64,000 nucleotides of DNA from DAITPV01 sp050692555. Its GTDB lineage: Bacteria; Actinomycetota; UBA4738; CALAEC01. The position numbers and the translations under genes are program-made. Positions 6,507-14,722 of this stretch are shown here, one piece after another. The first letter of the stretch is position 1. Each line of letters opens with the position of its first letter. The notes under the pieces are model-generated. The model made no database searches, was not told the DNA's origin, and saw only the letters and a program-made list of their open reading frames with translations. The stretch is from NCBI GenBank assembly GCA_050692555.1, contig JBOGVS010000007.1, positions 1 through 64,000 on the forward strand. The letters run 5' to 3'.

Positions 6507-8186
6507 GTGCGGATCGCGCTCGGGCAGCTGAACCTCACCGTCGGCGACCTCGAAGGAAACGTCGAGGCCATGGCGGCCTGGGCCCGGGAGGCCACCGGCC
6601 AGGGCGCCGACCTGGTGTGCTTCCCGGAGCTGGCCGTCACCGGGTACCCCCCGGAGGACCTCGTGCTGCGACGGGGGTTCGTCGACGACAACCTCGCGGC
6701 CCTGGACGACCTGGCCGCCCGGACTGCCGGGGGGTGCGCGGTCCTGGTGGGGTTCGTGGACCGGTCGGAGCGCGGCCTCCACAATGCGGCGGCGTTGCTG
6801 CGTCGCGGTCGCGTGGAGGCCCGGTACCACAAGCACAAGCTTCCCAACTACGGGGTGTTCGACGAGCAGCGGTACTTCGTACCCGGTGAACGGGGCCGCG
6901 CGGTGCGGCTGGCGGGCTCGGACCTTGGCATCTCCATCTGTGAGGACGCCTGGCGCCCCGGCCCTCCGTTCGACGAGTACGCGAACCGAGTGAACGTCAT
7001 CCCCAACATCAACGGCTCGCCGTATCACCGGCGAAAGACTCACGACCGTATCCGGATCTGCGCGGACCGGGCCCGGGAAACCGGCGCGTGGATCGCCTAC
7101 GTCAATCTGGTCGGCGGCCAGGACGAGCTGGTGTTCGATGGCGGATCGATCGTGGTGGCACCCGATGGGGAGCTGGTGTGGCACGCCGGCACGTTCGAGG
7201 AGGACCTCCTGGTCGTGGACATCCCCGGGGCGGGCGACGAAGAAGGCAAGCCACTCCTCCCCGATCCGACCCGTGAACCGTGGCCCGAGGGTCCCGAGGA
7301 GGTGTACCGGGCCGTGGTGCTCGGGCTCGGCGACTACGTGCGCAAGAACGGGTTCCGCGAGGTGGTCGTGGGACTGTCCGGGGGAATCGACTCCTCGCTC
7401 ACCGCCACCCTGGCGGCCGACGCCCTGGCCCCGGAGGCCGTGCGAGCTCTGGCCATGCCCTCCCCCTACTCCTCCCGGGAGAGCGTGGAGGACGCCGAGG
7501 ACGTCGCGCGGCGTCTGGGGATCCGGCTGGATCACATTCGGATCGACGACGTGTTCGCGGCATACCGGGGGGCCCTGGCCGAGGTGTTCGCCGGGAGCGA
7601 GGAGGGAGTTGCAGAGGAGAACCTCCAGGCCCGGATCCGGGGCAACCTGCTCATGGCTCTGTCGAACCGGTTCGGGTCGATCGTCCTGGCTACCGGCAAC
7701 AAGAGCGAGCTGGCCGTGGGGTACTCCACGCTTTACGGCGACCTGGCCGGCGGATATGCGCCGCTGAAGGACGTCCCCAAGACCCTGGTCTACGAGCTGG
7801 CCCGGTGGCGGAACAAGCAGTCGGACCCGGCGCCCATCCCGGACCGCGTCCTGGAGAAGCCGCCGTCCGCCGAGCTTCGCCCCGGACAGAAGGACACCGA
7901 CTCCCTCCCGCCGTACGACCTTCTGGACCCGATCATCGAGGACTACGTGGAGGAGGATCGGTCACCGGAGGAGATCGTCGAGGCGGGCGGGGACCCCGAT
8001 CTCGTATGGCGGGTGGTTCGGATGGTCGACCGGGCCGAGTACAAGCGCCGCCAGGCTCCGCCGGGGGTGAAGATCACTCCCAAGGCGTTCGGCCGCGACC
8101 GCCGCCTGCCGATTACCAACGGGTACCTGGAGCCGGGTCCCCGACGACCCAAAGGTCCGGCGTCGCCCAGAGAGGAGCGGGCCTGA
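6507..8186 (+). CDS. nadE: Glutamine-dependent NAD+ synthetase
   Basis: Converts nicotinic acid adenine dinucleotide to NAD+ using glutamine nitrogen and ATP. The 559-residue two-domain form is visible: an N-terminal nitrilase-type glutaminase with Glu (CFPELAVTGYPPEDL), Lys (YHKHKLPNYGVF) and Cys (GISICEDAW), then the synthetase domain with P-loop GLSGGIDSS and LATGNKSELAVGY. The GTG start at 6507 matches the usual N-terminus RIALGQLNLTVGDL; the ribosome binding site is weak (AGG). The gene is 50 bases behind the cyclase gene and directly in front of tRNA-Lys. Confidence 0.95.
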   Translation: MRIALGQLNLTVGDLEGNVEAMAAWAREATGQGADLVCFPELAVTGYPPEDLVLRRGFVDDNLAALDDLAARTAGGCAVLVGFVDRSERGLHNAAALLRRGRVEARYHKHKLPNYGVFDEQRYFVPGERGRAVRLAGSDLGISICEDAWRPGPPFDEYANRVNVIPNINGSPYHRRKTHDRIRICADRARETGAWIAYVNLVGGQDELVFDGGSIVVAPDGELVWHAGTFEEDLLVVDIPGAGDEEGKPLLPDPTREPWPEGPEEVYRAVVLGLGDYVRKNGFREVVVGLSGGIDSSLTATLAADALAPEAVRALAMPSPYSSRESVEDAEDVARRLGIRLDHIRIDDVFAAYRGALAEVFAGSEEGVAEENLQARIRGNLLMALSNRFGSIVLATGNKSELAVGYSTLYGDLAGGYAPLKDVPKTLVYELARWRNKQSDPAPIPDRVLEKPPSAELRPGQKDTDSLPPYDLLDPIIEDYVEEDRSPEEIVEAGGDPDLVWRVVRMVDRAEYKRRQAPPGVKITPKAFGRDRRLPITNGYLEPGPRRPKGPASPREERA

Positions 8187-8204
8187 CCGCCGTACAATCT
8201 GCGG

Positions 8205-8279
8205 GGGGCGTTAGCTCAGCCTGGTCAGAGCAGTGGGCTTTTAACCCATGTGTCGGGGGTTCGAATCCCTCACGCCCCA
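8205..8279 (+). tRNA. tRNA-Lys (TTT)
   Basis: Canonical cloverleaf with acceptor GGGGCGT/ACGCCCC and A73, anticodon loop CTTTTAA giving TTT, and T loop TTCGAAT. CCA is not encoded. A TACAAT hexamer at 8193-8198 is only 6 bases from the 5' end, so transcription may start at the mature end. Confidence 0.97.
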
Positions 8280-8296
8280 CCGAGCCTCTGGCTCGG
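8280..8296 (+). terminator. Short stem-loop after tRNA-Lys
   Basis: CCGAGCC-TCT-GGCTCGG is a 7-base perfect stem directly after the tRNA, without a T-tract. Probable terminator. The following 277 bases up to 8573 show no gene. Confidence 0.4.
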
Positions 8297-8573
8297 AGAT
8301 TCGCTACAGGTTGATCGCCGTGCGCGAAACGTGGATCGTGATGGATCGCCTCCCCATCCCCGCGAGCATGGCCACGTCGGGAGAAGGAAGAGAGCCAAAA
8401 CCGAAGGATGGAGCCCACCACGGAAGCAACGACCACCGAGCCGCCTAGATTGCGGCCGGAGCGATCAAGCGCGACCTACAGTCCAGTCTCGGAAGGTAAG
8501 CCCGTATCGCCGCGGCGATAGGACATCGCCGAGCGGAAGGCTGAGAATCCCACATCCGCCCCGTTTACCAGTC

Positions 8574-9689
8574 CTACGTGGCGACGACGACATCGACGGG
8601 GAGCGCTAGGCCGGGGATTCCGCCTTCCGGCACGCGAGCCGCGAGGCCCGCTGCCACCTGGCCGATGAACGCCCGCTCCTCCTGGTCCTCGCTGAGATCG
8701 AGGCCGTAGAGGGTCTTGTTGGCCCCCTTGCCCTTCATCCCGACCTTGCCGGTCGCGGTCTCCAGCAATGCCGCGATCGCCACCACGTTCTCCCAGCGAA
8801 TCCCGTCCAGCTGCTCGCGGCGAACGGTAGCGAGGAGCAAGGGCTCGACGATGTCGTCTCCGCGCGCGGGATCCTGGCGAGCCCGGATGGCGGCCAGACC
8901 GACCTCGTTGATCGCCGGACATTCAGCGAAGGCCTCTTTAGCGGTGACCAACGTGTGGCTGCAGAGGGCCTCGAGGTATAACTCCGCCTGTTCGGTCCTG
9001 TTCCGCTTGTGGACCGTCGGCTGGCCGCTGGGCGTGACGGCGGCCTTGCGCTCGGGGACGACGTCGCCGACTGCGGGCCAGCGTATGACGATGTCGACGC
9101 GGTCATCGCGGCAGGACACCGCAGCCGCCGGCGCCTCGTTGTCCTCGAAGGCCGCCTCGAGGGCGGCGAGGACGGTGTCGGCGTCGTTCGCCTGGAGGCG
9201 AGCCCATTGATCGGCGAGCTGGGACTGAAGCCGCTGTGCCCCCTGTGCTCGCTGCTCCTCCTCCGCACGGATCTCTTCCTCGAGTCTTGTCAGGGATCCG
9301 CGTTTTGCTGCCCGACGCTGACCGAACTTGAAGGCCGATATTCCGGCGGTGGCCTCGCTTTCGAGACGTTTCTTGATCTCCCCTTTGTTGACCGGTTCGG
9401 GCAGCGGCGCCACCGGACGCTCCGATGGTCCGAATTCCTGTCGGTGAGCCTGGCATAGAGCGATCAGCTGCTTGTCCAGGTCAATGACCCTCTGAATGTC
9501 CTGTAAGCGCTGGGCCTGGCGCACCTGGCGCTCGTGAGCGGCAATTGAGGCCCCACCGGGACCGCGGCTGCGCGTTCCGCCGCCGATGTGCTTGTAGTAT
9601 CGGACCCGACCCGTTCCGACGCTGACGCCGAGGCCGCGCCCACCACCGTAGATTCGAACGCCTCGCCCGACGCGGAAGCCCAGACCCAT
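8574..9689 (-). CDS. DUF4236-like hypothetical protein (371 aa)
   Basis: The first 45 residues (GFRVGRGVRI...GVSVGTGRVRYY) are a Gly-rich beta repeat like the DUF4236 domain that opens many uncharacterised bacterial proteins. A basic, coiled-coil-prone stretch (about 50-175, with RLEEEIRAEEEQRAQGAQRLQSQ in part) and an alpha/beta C-terminal region (about 180-371) without recognisable motif follow. No signal peptide or membrane segment. Composition is less GC-extreme than the neighbours. Gene and exonuclease neighbour share strand and lie just after tRNA-Lys, so they may be an acquired pair. Function unknown. Confidence 0.6.
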   Translation of the reverse strand: MGLGFRVGRGVRIYGGGRGLGVSVGTGRVRYYKHIGGGTRSRGPGGASIAAHERQVRQAQRLQDIQRVIDLDKQLIALCQAHRQEFGPSERPVAPLPEPVNKGEIKKRLESEATAGISAFKFGQRRAAKRGSLTRLEEEIRAEEEQRAQGAQRLQSQLADQWARLQANDADTVLAALEAAFEDNEAPAAAVSCRDDRVDIVIRWPAVGDVVPERKAAVTPSGQPTVHKRNRTEQAELYLEALCSHTLVTAKEAFAECPAINEVGLAAIRARQDPARGDDIVEPLLLATVRREQLDGIRWENVVAIAALLETATGKVGMKGKGANKTLYGLDLSEDQEERAFIGQVAAGLAARVPEGGIPGLALPVDVVVAT

Positions 9690-9835
9690 GGACCTAGCCT
9701 AGTTAGTCTCCGGGCCGGCGCGGCGTCCCGGCAGCTTTCTGCGGTCCACACCGGGGCCCTCGAGTCAACGTCTCGAATCCTCCCCGAAACGACGAAACCC
9801 TTTCAGTCATCAGCTCAAAGCATGAGTCCGGCGAT

Positions 9836-10819
9836 TCAGCCAGGGTCCTCCATCGCACGAGCGAGACATGCGTACAACACCGACGGGTCGATCGCCAGCA
9901 ACCGGGTCACGGCCTCCAGCTCGCGTCGCTCGGTGCCGGTCACTTTTCCGTCCTGGACTGCGGCGGTGACGAGCGACTCGAGGTAGGAATGATGCGCCCC
10001 AACAACCTCTTCCATGCTGATCCCCCACCGCTGTGCCGTGACTCTAAGGGCGTCGGCTTCCGCTTCAGTCACCTGCTGGTCTTCGAGGGCGCGATCGAGG
10101 AGGTCCAGGTAGGGAGCCACCTTCTCGGACACGGCGACGCTGCCCAACGAGGCAACGATACGCGCGAGATATGGAAGCGCCGTCCCCGTTCTGTCCCCGC
10201 TTCGGACCGTGCGCCGGCCGCTGCATGGAAGATGCGGCCAGTCCTCTGTCGGGAACCGGGAAGGCACGCAGCCGAGCGCCTCAAGCGTGGTGAGCCCCGC
10301 TGATTCGGCCCTAAGAACGTACTTACGCAAGAGCTTAGCTTCGGCACGCGCGTCCCCGAGAGCGGAATGGTCACTGAAGTGGGGCACCCCTGCCGCGAAG
10401 CAACATGTCGCCAACCGATGGTTGGCGAGTCCCGGTTCGAACCGATACGCCATTTTGAGCGTACAAAGGGACGGGATCGCCGGGAGAAAGACTCCGCAGG
10501 CGCTAAGTTCGGCCGAGAGGAAGCCGCGGTCGTACCTGACGTTATGGGCGACCATGACAGCACCGGAAACCAACTCGAGAAGATCGCCGACGATCTCCGT
10601 GAACAAAGGAGCCCCAGCAACATCGTCTGCTGTGAGTCCGTGGATGTGGCTGGGACCAACATCGCGCAAGGGGTTGACGAGCGTGACGTACTCGTCGGTG
10701 GAATCGCCGGTGAGGCGGATGACGGCGACCTCCACGATCCGGTCACCGTTGAGGGGCGAGAATCCGGTAGTTTCGACGTCAACGACGGCGAAAGGCGTCT
10801 CGCTGAGCAACGCGGGCAT
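9836..10819 (-). CDS. DnaQ-like 3'-5' exonuclease with extra C-terminal helical domain
   Basis: A DEDDh exonuclease: Exo I VVDVETTGFSP, Exo II MVAHNVRYDRGFL and Exo III HSALGDARAEA are all present with their acidic residues and the His-x4-Asp. The catalytic domain covers about residues 8-175, as in the epsilon subunit of DNA polymerase III. After about 215, an acidic helical region (DRALEDQQVTEAEADALR...) resembles tellurite-resistance TerB-type helices; that part is a tentative call. It is probably an accessory nuclease rather than the replicative proofreader, given its place next to a DUF4236-like gene and lower G+C. Confidence 0.8.
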   Translation of the reverse strand: MPALLSETPFAVVDVETTGFSPLNGDRIVEVAVIRLTGDSTDEYVTLVNPLRDVGPSHIHGLTADDVAGAPLFTEIVGDLLELVSGAVMVAHNVRYDRGFLSAELSACGVFLPAIPSLCTLKMAYRFEPGLANHRLATCCFAAGVPHFSDHSALGDARAEAKLLRKYVLRAESAGLTTLEALGCVPSRFPTEDWPHLPCSGRRTVRSGDRTGTALPYLARIVASLGSVAVSEKVAPYLDLLDRALEDQQVTEAEADALRVTAQRWGISMEEVVGAHHSYLESLVTAAVQDGKVTGTERRELEAVTRLLAIDPSVLYACLARAMEDPG

Positions 10820-11080
10820 ATGAACTCCGACCCCCTACGCTCTCACCCGAAAATACTACGAGGGGAGACGTGGAAGCCACTCACCATCTGGGAAGTTCAG
10901 CTTCTGAGCCTGAGGCAGCAAGCCCAAGGTCCTTATACGGGACATCTCCGGTTCTCAGAGTGAAACCGGGTCGCGGGGTGCAGCAGGCGTCAAGCGTTTC
11001 GCGCACCGAGCAGTCAGGACCACCGGCCCAGCCAGAATTGGAGGGGTTCCCGCCCCCCTTCTCCGCTCTTCGCGGTCCCG
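10820..11080. other. Intergenic gap between exonuclease and ABC exporter genes
   Basis: No coding frame or RNA gene is apparent. The stretch is richer in A+T in its left half, like the exonuclease gene, then returns to high G+C, which may mark the boundary of an acquired segment. Confidence 0.3.
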
Positions 11081-11881
11081 CTAGCGGCTGGCCGACTTCT
11101 GGTACTGCCGGACCGACAGCGGGATGAAGACCGCCAGGATGATCGCCACCCAGATGAACGTGTACACGATGGGATGGGCCAACGACCACGGATCCGGCTC
11201 CGGCAGCGTACCCGTGTTCCCGAACGCCTCGCGAACCCCCTGGGCCACGGCAGAGACGGGGTTCCACTCGGCGAAGGTCTGCAGCGGGCCCGGCAAGTAG
11301 ACTTCCAGCACGAACGCGTTGGAGACGAACGTCAGCGGGAAGATGAACATGAACGAGGCGTTCTGAACCACCTCCACGCTCGACACCTTCAGCCCGACGT
11401 ACGCCATGATCCATGAGACCGCGTACGAGAACACCAGCAGCAGCAGGAAGCCTCCGGCCGCCTGAAGGATCCCTGTTCTGATCTGCCACCCCACGATCAA
11501 GCCGGCGATGGTCATGACCAGGATCGAGATCGAGTTGTAGACGACGTCGCTGGCGGTGCGACCTATGAGCAACGCGGAGCGGGCCATGGGCAGCGACCTG
11601 AATCGATCGATGATGCCCTTGGTGATGTCCTCGGCAAGACCGGCTCCCGTGAAGGTCGAGCCGAATACCACGGTCTGGACGAAGATCCCGGCGATCAGGA
11701 ACTCACGATAGTTCACCCCTGGGACATTGAAAGAGCCGCTGAACACGTAGGCGAAGAGCAGCACGAACATGATCGGCGACATGGTTGTCCAGATCAGGAT
11801 CTCCGGAACGCGCTTGATCTTGATCAGGTTTCTCTTCGCGACGATCGCGCCGTCGGCAAAGGCCAGGGCCACACTGCTCAT
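11081..11881 (-). CDS. ABC-2 type transporter permease (DrrB-like)
   Basis: A 266-residue polytopic membrane protein with about six hydrophobic segments, including PIMFVLLFAYVFSG, LLLLVFSYAVSWIMAY and FIWVAIILAVFIPLS. The pattern and the segment EFLIAGIFVQTVVFGSTFTGAGLAEDITKGIIDRFRSLP (read here from two motifs) match the DrrB group of drug or lipid exporters. Its ATG overlaps the ATP-binding gene's stop by 4 bases (ATGA), so the two are translated as a unit. Substrate cannot be predicted. Confidence 0.85.
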   Translation of the reverse strand: MSSVALAFADGAIVAKRNLIKIKRVPEILIWTTMSPIMFVLLFAYVFSGSFNVPGVNYREFLIAGIFVQTVVFGSTFTGAGLAEDITKGIIDRFRSLPMARSALLIGRTASDVVYNSISILVMTIAGLIVGWQIRTGILQAAGGFLLLLVFSYAVSWIMAYVGLKVSSVEVVQNASFMFIFPLTFVSNAFVLEVYLPGPLQTFAEWNPVSAVAQGVREAFGNTGTLPEPDPWSLAHPIVYTFIWVAIILAVFIPLSVRQYQKSASR

Positions 11882-12927
11882 CGGACCGCCTCCTCTCGAA
11901 TGTCACCGCGGTCGGCCTCGGCCCCATCGGGGCCCTCGCCCTCAGCGACCTCTTCGGCCGAATGGCCGGTCAGCGACAGAAACACATCGTCCAGGGTGGG
12001 GCGCCGGAGGCCGATGTCGACGACGGCGACGCGCCGCTCTCGGAGCGCCTGCAAGACCTGCCGGAGGGCATCCACCCCGCCCTCGACGGCCGCCGTCAGC
12101 GTGCGGGTTTGCTCGTCGACCTGACAGTCACCTGTACAGATCGGATCGAGGATCGCCCTCGCGGCGGGGATGTCGGCGTCGTTCTCCACGACGACCTCGA
12201 CCCGCTCTCCACCGGTCTGGGTCTTCAGCTGGTCCGCCGTCCCGTGGGCGATCTTCTTTCCCCGGTCGATGACCACGATGTCGTCGGCCAGCCGGTCCGC
12301 CTCCTCCATGTACTGCGTGGTCAACAGGACGGTGGACCCACCTCGGACCAGCTCCTGGATCGTCTCCCACATCTGAACCCGGCTCCGAGGATCGAGGCCG
12401 GACGTCGGCTCGTCGAGGAACAGGACCTCCGGCTCGGCCACCAGGGCCGCGGCGAGGTCCAAGCGGCGACGCATCCCTCCCGAGTAGGTCTTCGCGGGCC
12501 GGTCGCCTGCTTCATCCAGATCGAACCGGTCCAGAAGCTCGCGAGCCCGGGCCCGGGACTTCTCCCGGCCGAGGTGGTACAGACGTCCCACCATGTCCAG
12601 GTTCTCGTAGCCGGTCAGGTGCTCGTCCACCGCTGCGTTCTGGCCGGAGAGCCCGATCCGCTCCCTGACCTTGTCGGGCTCGGCCACCACGTCGAGGCCC
12701 GCCACGATCACCGTGCCCTCATCGGGCTGGAGAAGCGTGGAGAGGATCCGGACCGCGGTGGTCTTCCCCGCCCCGTTGGGGCCCAGGAGCCCCAGTACCG
12801 TCCCTTTAGGAACCGCCAGGTCCAGGCCATCGAGGGCCGTGACCTTCCCGTAACGTTTGACCAGCCCGGACGTTCGGATCATGTCGGTCTGGAGCGTCCT
12901 GACCGTCGCGCCGGTATCAGGCTGCAT
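11878..12927 (-). CDS. ABC transporter ATP-binding protein (DrrA-like)
   Basis: A 349-residue ATPase: Walker A LLGPNGAGKTT, signature YSGGMRRRLDLA, Walker B VLFLDEPTSGLD, and a C-terminal DrrA-type extension. The start chosen is the ATG at 12927, preceded by GAGGAGGTGGCA; an in-frame start farther upstream lacks a site. It powers the permease encoded by the next gene. The start overlaps the end of the small AHSA1-remnant ORF by 11 bases, so all three plus the ArsR-type gene may be co-transcribed. Confidence 0.9.
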   Translation of the reverse strand: MQPDTGATVRTLQTDMIRTSGLVKRYGKVTALDGLDLAVPKGTVLGLLGPNGAGKTTAVRILSTLLQPDEGTVIVAGLDVVAEPDKVRERIGLSGQNAAVDEHLTGYENLDMVGRLYHLGREKSRARARELLDRFDLDEAGDRPAKTYSGGMRRRLDLAAALVAEPEVLFLDEPTSGLDPRSRVQMWETIQELVRGGSTVLLTTQYMEEADRLADDIVVIDRGKKIAHGTADQLKTQTGGERVEVVVENDADIPAARAILDPICTGDCQVDEQTRTLTAAVEGGVDALRQVLQALRERRVAVVDIGLRRPTLDDVFLSLTGHSAEEVAEGEGPDGAEADRGDIREEAVR

Positions 12928-13075
12928 TGCCACCTCCTCCTCGGATAGACACCCTGGCGGCCACGACGCGCTGAAGCCCATCGAGGAAGCTGGGCCACCC
13001 GCTTTCGATGCCGTCGCGCTCCTGCTCGGTCTGGAACCCGGTCTGATGGATCGTAAGCAGCGTCTGGCCTTTCAT
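12917..13075 (-). pseudogene. Truncated AHSA1/SRPBCC-domain protein, C-terminal part only
   Basis: The ORF (52 residues from an ATG behind a strong GGAGGTGAC site) encodes TLLTIHQTGFQTEQERDGIESGW, the signature end of AHSA1-type SRPBCC proteins, whose full length is about 140-160 residues. The N-terminal two thirds, including the start of the ligand cavity, is missing between this ORF and the ArsR-type gene, its usual upstream partner. I read it as a deletion remnant, but the excellent ribosome binding site means the fragment could still be made. Confidence 0.6.
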
Positions 13076-13151
13076 GTCACCTCCAGTTCTTGACCTGTCA
13101 CCGATTGGACGGCAGGCGACCTGGAAACTCATCGGTTGTGGAACACCCGAC

Positions 13152-13484
13152 TCATCCCGATCCCCTTCTCCGCGAGATCGCCGTCTCGAGGGCGTCGAGC
13201 CGGTGGTCCCACCGGCGCCGGTAGGTCTCGATCCATCGGGTGGCGTCTTCCAGCTTTCGTGGGCCGAGCCGGCACTCCCGGGTTCGGCCGATCTTCTCCG
13301 TGGTCACCAGCTTCGCCTCCTCCAGGACCCGGACGTGCTTCTTCAGGCCAGTGAGCGACATGCCGAAGGGCGCTGCCAGCTCGCTGATCGTCGCGGCACC
13401 CCTGCCGAGCCTGTGGAGGATATCGCGGCGCGTCGGATCGGACAGCGCCGAGAACGTTCGATCGAGAACACGATACTGAACCAT
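13152..13484 (-). CDS. ArsR-family winged-helix repressor
   Basis: A 110-residue HTH protein: DRTFSALSDPTRRDILHRLG, then ISELAAPFGMSLTGLKKHVRVLEEAKLV as the recognition region, ending in a basic helix. This is the ArsR subgroup normally followed by an AHSA1/SRPBCC gene. No metal-binding CxC motif is present. The ATG at 13484 lies 7 bases after TATAGT (13492-13497 on the minus strand), indicating a leaderless transcript; an in-frame GTG three codons upstream is the alternative. It probably controls itself and the downstream exporter genes. Confidence 0.85.
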   Translation of the reverse strand: MVQYRVLDRTFSALSDPTRRDILHRLGRGAATISELAAPFGMSLTGLKKHVRVLEEAKLVTTEKIGRTRECRLGPRKLEDATRWIETYRRRWDHRLDALETAISRRRGSG

Positions 13485-13538
13485 GTGGTTCACTATATGT
13501 GCCGGAGGCAGCCGGGTCAAGCTCGGTGAAACGCCGGG

Positions 13539-14039
13539 TCAGGCGGTAGCGACCGGCCCCGCGGTGCCGGACACCCGCCACACGTCGCCCTGGAGGGCCA
13601 CCACCCACGTCTGCCAGGAGCCCGCCAGGTTCGCCAGGTAGCTGGACGCCGGCACCTCGACCCGGTCGCCCGTTCCCTCGATCGGCCCCAAGGTCAGGAG
13701 GATCCCACCGCCCTCGATGCGGCCCCCGTCCTCCTGGGGCCCGATCACCGAATCGGACTCGGCGACGAATTCCACGCGGCCGAGGCCCTCGAGAAGCTCG
13801 AGGATGTCCTCCTTCAGACCCTGCGGAAACGGCGTTCCCGCCTCCCCGGCTTGGGGATCGGCCGCCCCCGGGTCGATCCGGTCGGCCACATAGATCACCG
13901 GGAACCCCGACGGCTGCCCCCGCTCGGCCGTCATGTGGCGGATCACCGAGGCGTACACCGCCGCATTCCGCTCCTCCGTAGACCCGCCGGCCGTGCACGA
14001 CGTGGCCAGAGCCAGAACCAGAGCGAGCGCGACGATCAT
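13539..14039 (-). CDS. Putative lipoprotein (166 aa)
   Basis: MIVALALVLALATSC is a clear lipoprotein signal with lipobox LATSC. The mature part has no family I can name; it contains YVADRIDP, a VEFVAESDSVIG segment and a C-terminal WVVALQGDVWRVSGTAG. The ATG at 14039 was chosen because it directly precedes the signal sequence. It is divergent from the tRNA-Glu cluster. Confidence 0.6.
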   Translation of the reverse strand: MIVALALVLALATSCTAGGSTEERNAAVYASVIRHMTAERGQPSGFPVIYVADRIDPGAADPQAGEAGTPFPQGLKEDILELLEGLGRVEFVAESDSVIGPQEDGGRIEGGGILLTLGPIEGTGDRVEVPASSYLANLAGSWQTWVVALQGDVWRVSGTAGPVATA

Positions 14040-14078
14040 GGGTGGACTCTCTTGGTCCAGGGCCTCGGAGAGGGACGC

Positions 14079-14084
14079 TATACT
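14079..14084 (+). promoter_or_regulatory. -10 element of the tRNA-Glu/Asp/Phe cluster
   Basis: TATACT at 14079-14084 lies 35 bases before tRNA-Glu. No good -35 is found at 17 bases; TTGGTC at 14052-14057 is 21 bases away. Confidence 0.4.
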
Positions 14085-14119
14085 TGGCGGTGCTGCCCCC
14101 GGGCGGGCGAGCGAATCTC

Positions 14120-14192
14120 GCCCCCATCGTCTAGCGGCCAAGGATACCGCCCTTTCAAGGCGGCGGCACGGGTTCGAATCCCGTTGGGGGCA
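14120..14192 (+). tRNA. tRNA-Glu (TTC)
   Basis: Acceptor GCCCCCA/TGGGGGC with A73, anticodon stem CCGCC/GGCGG around CTTTCAA, T loop TTCGAAT. First of three tandem tRNAs. CCA not encoded. Confidence 0.97.
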
Positions 14193-14208
14193 CGGGGGCG
14201 GAACAGAT

Positions 14209-14283
14209 GGGCCTGTGGAGCAGCCTGGAGTGCTCGCGACCCTGTCAAGGTCGAGGTCGGGGGTTCAAATCCCCTCAGGCCCG
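14209..14283 (+). tRNA. tRNA-Asp (GTC)
   Basis: Acceptor GGGCCTG/CAGGCCC with discriminator G73 typical of aspartate, anticodon stem CGACC/GGTCG around CTGTCAA, T loop TTCAAAT. Confidence 0.97.
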
Positions 14284-14300
14284 CCAGCAACACAGATGGC

Positions 14301-14373
14301 GGCGAGGTAGCTCAGTTGGCAGAGCACGCGGCTGAAAACCGCGGTGTCGGCGGTTCGATTCCGTCTCTCGCCA
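14301..14373 (+). tRNA. tRNA-Phe (GAA)
   Basis: Acceptor GGCGAGG/TCTCGCC with one G:T pair and A73, anticodon stem CGCGG/CCGCG around CTGAAAA, T loop TTCGATT. Last tRNA of the cluster. Confidence 0.97.
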
Positions 14374-14393
14374 CCGACGTCCGTCCCGGACGG

Positions 14394-14612
14394 CTACGCG
14401 CCGACCGCGGACTGCTGAAGCAGGCGCCGGACCTCGGACTCCCAGTACCGGCGGTGTCCGCCCAGCGTTCTGATCGAGGAGAGCTTTCCTCTCTTGGCCC
14501 ACCGGGTGACGGTCTTGGGGTCCACCCGGAAGAGCGCGGCCACTTCGGCCGGCGTCAGCAGGCGCTCGCCGTTGGGGCTACCGCCGTTGGAGTTTCCTCC
14601 ATTAGTGTCCAC
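14394..14612 (-). CDS. bldC: BldC-like MerR-type DNA-binding protein
   Basis: A 72-residue single-domain regulator. LLTPAEVAALFRVDPKTVTRWAKRGKLSSIRTLGGHRR (seen as consecutive motifs LLTPAEVAALFRVDPKT and GGHRRYWESEV) is almost the sequence of actinobacterial BldC, which lacks an effector domain and binds head-to-tail on direct repeats to control development and stress genes. GTG at 14612 follows GGAGGTGG (AccTcc at 14621-14626) and gives an Asn/Gly-rich N-terminal arm. It is convergent with the tRNA cluster. Confidence 0.85.
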   Translation of the reverse strand: MDTNGGNSNGGSPNGERLLTPAEVAALFRVDPKTVTRWAKRGKLSSIRTLGGHRRYWESEVRRLLQQSAVGA

Positions 14613-14722
14613 TTTCGTCCACCTCCATATCGCTCGGTCACCCATTGTCCCGTTGTGCGGGGGCATTGCTCCATAGACAAAACGGGTCATATTGGGGGTG
14701 GGTAGAAAGGACTAGTTCTCGC

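Noticed and set aside
8205..11080. Attachment-site duplication of the tRNA-Lys 3' end
   Set aside because: I found no second copy of the terminal 15-20 bases downstream and no integrase gene.
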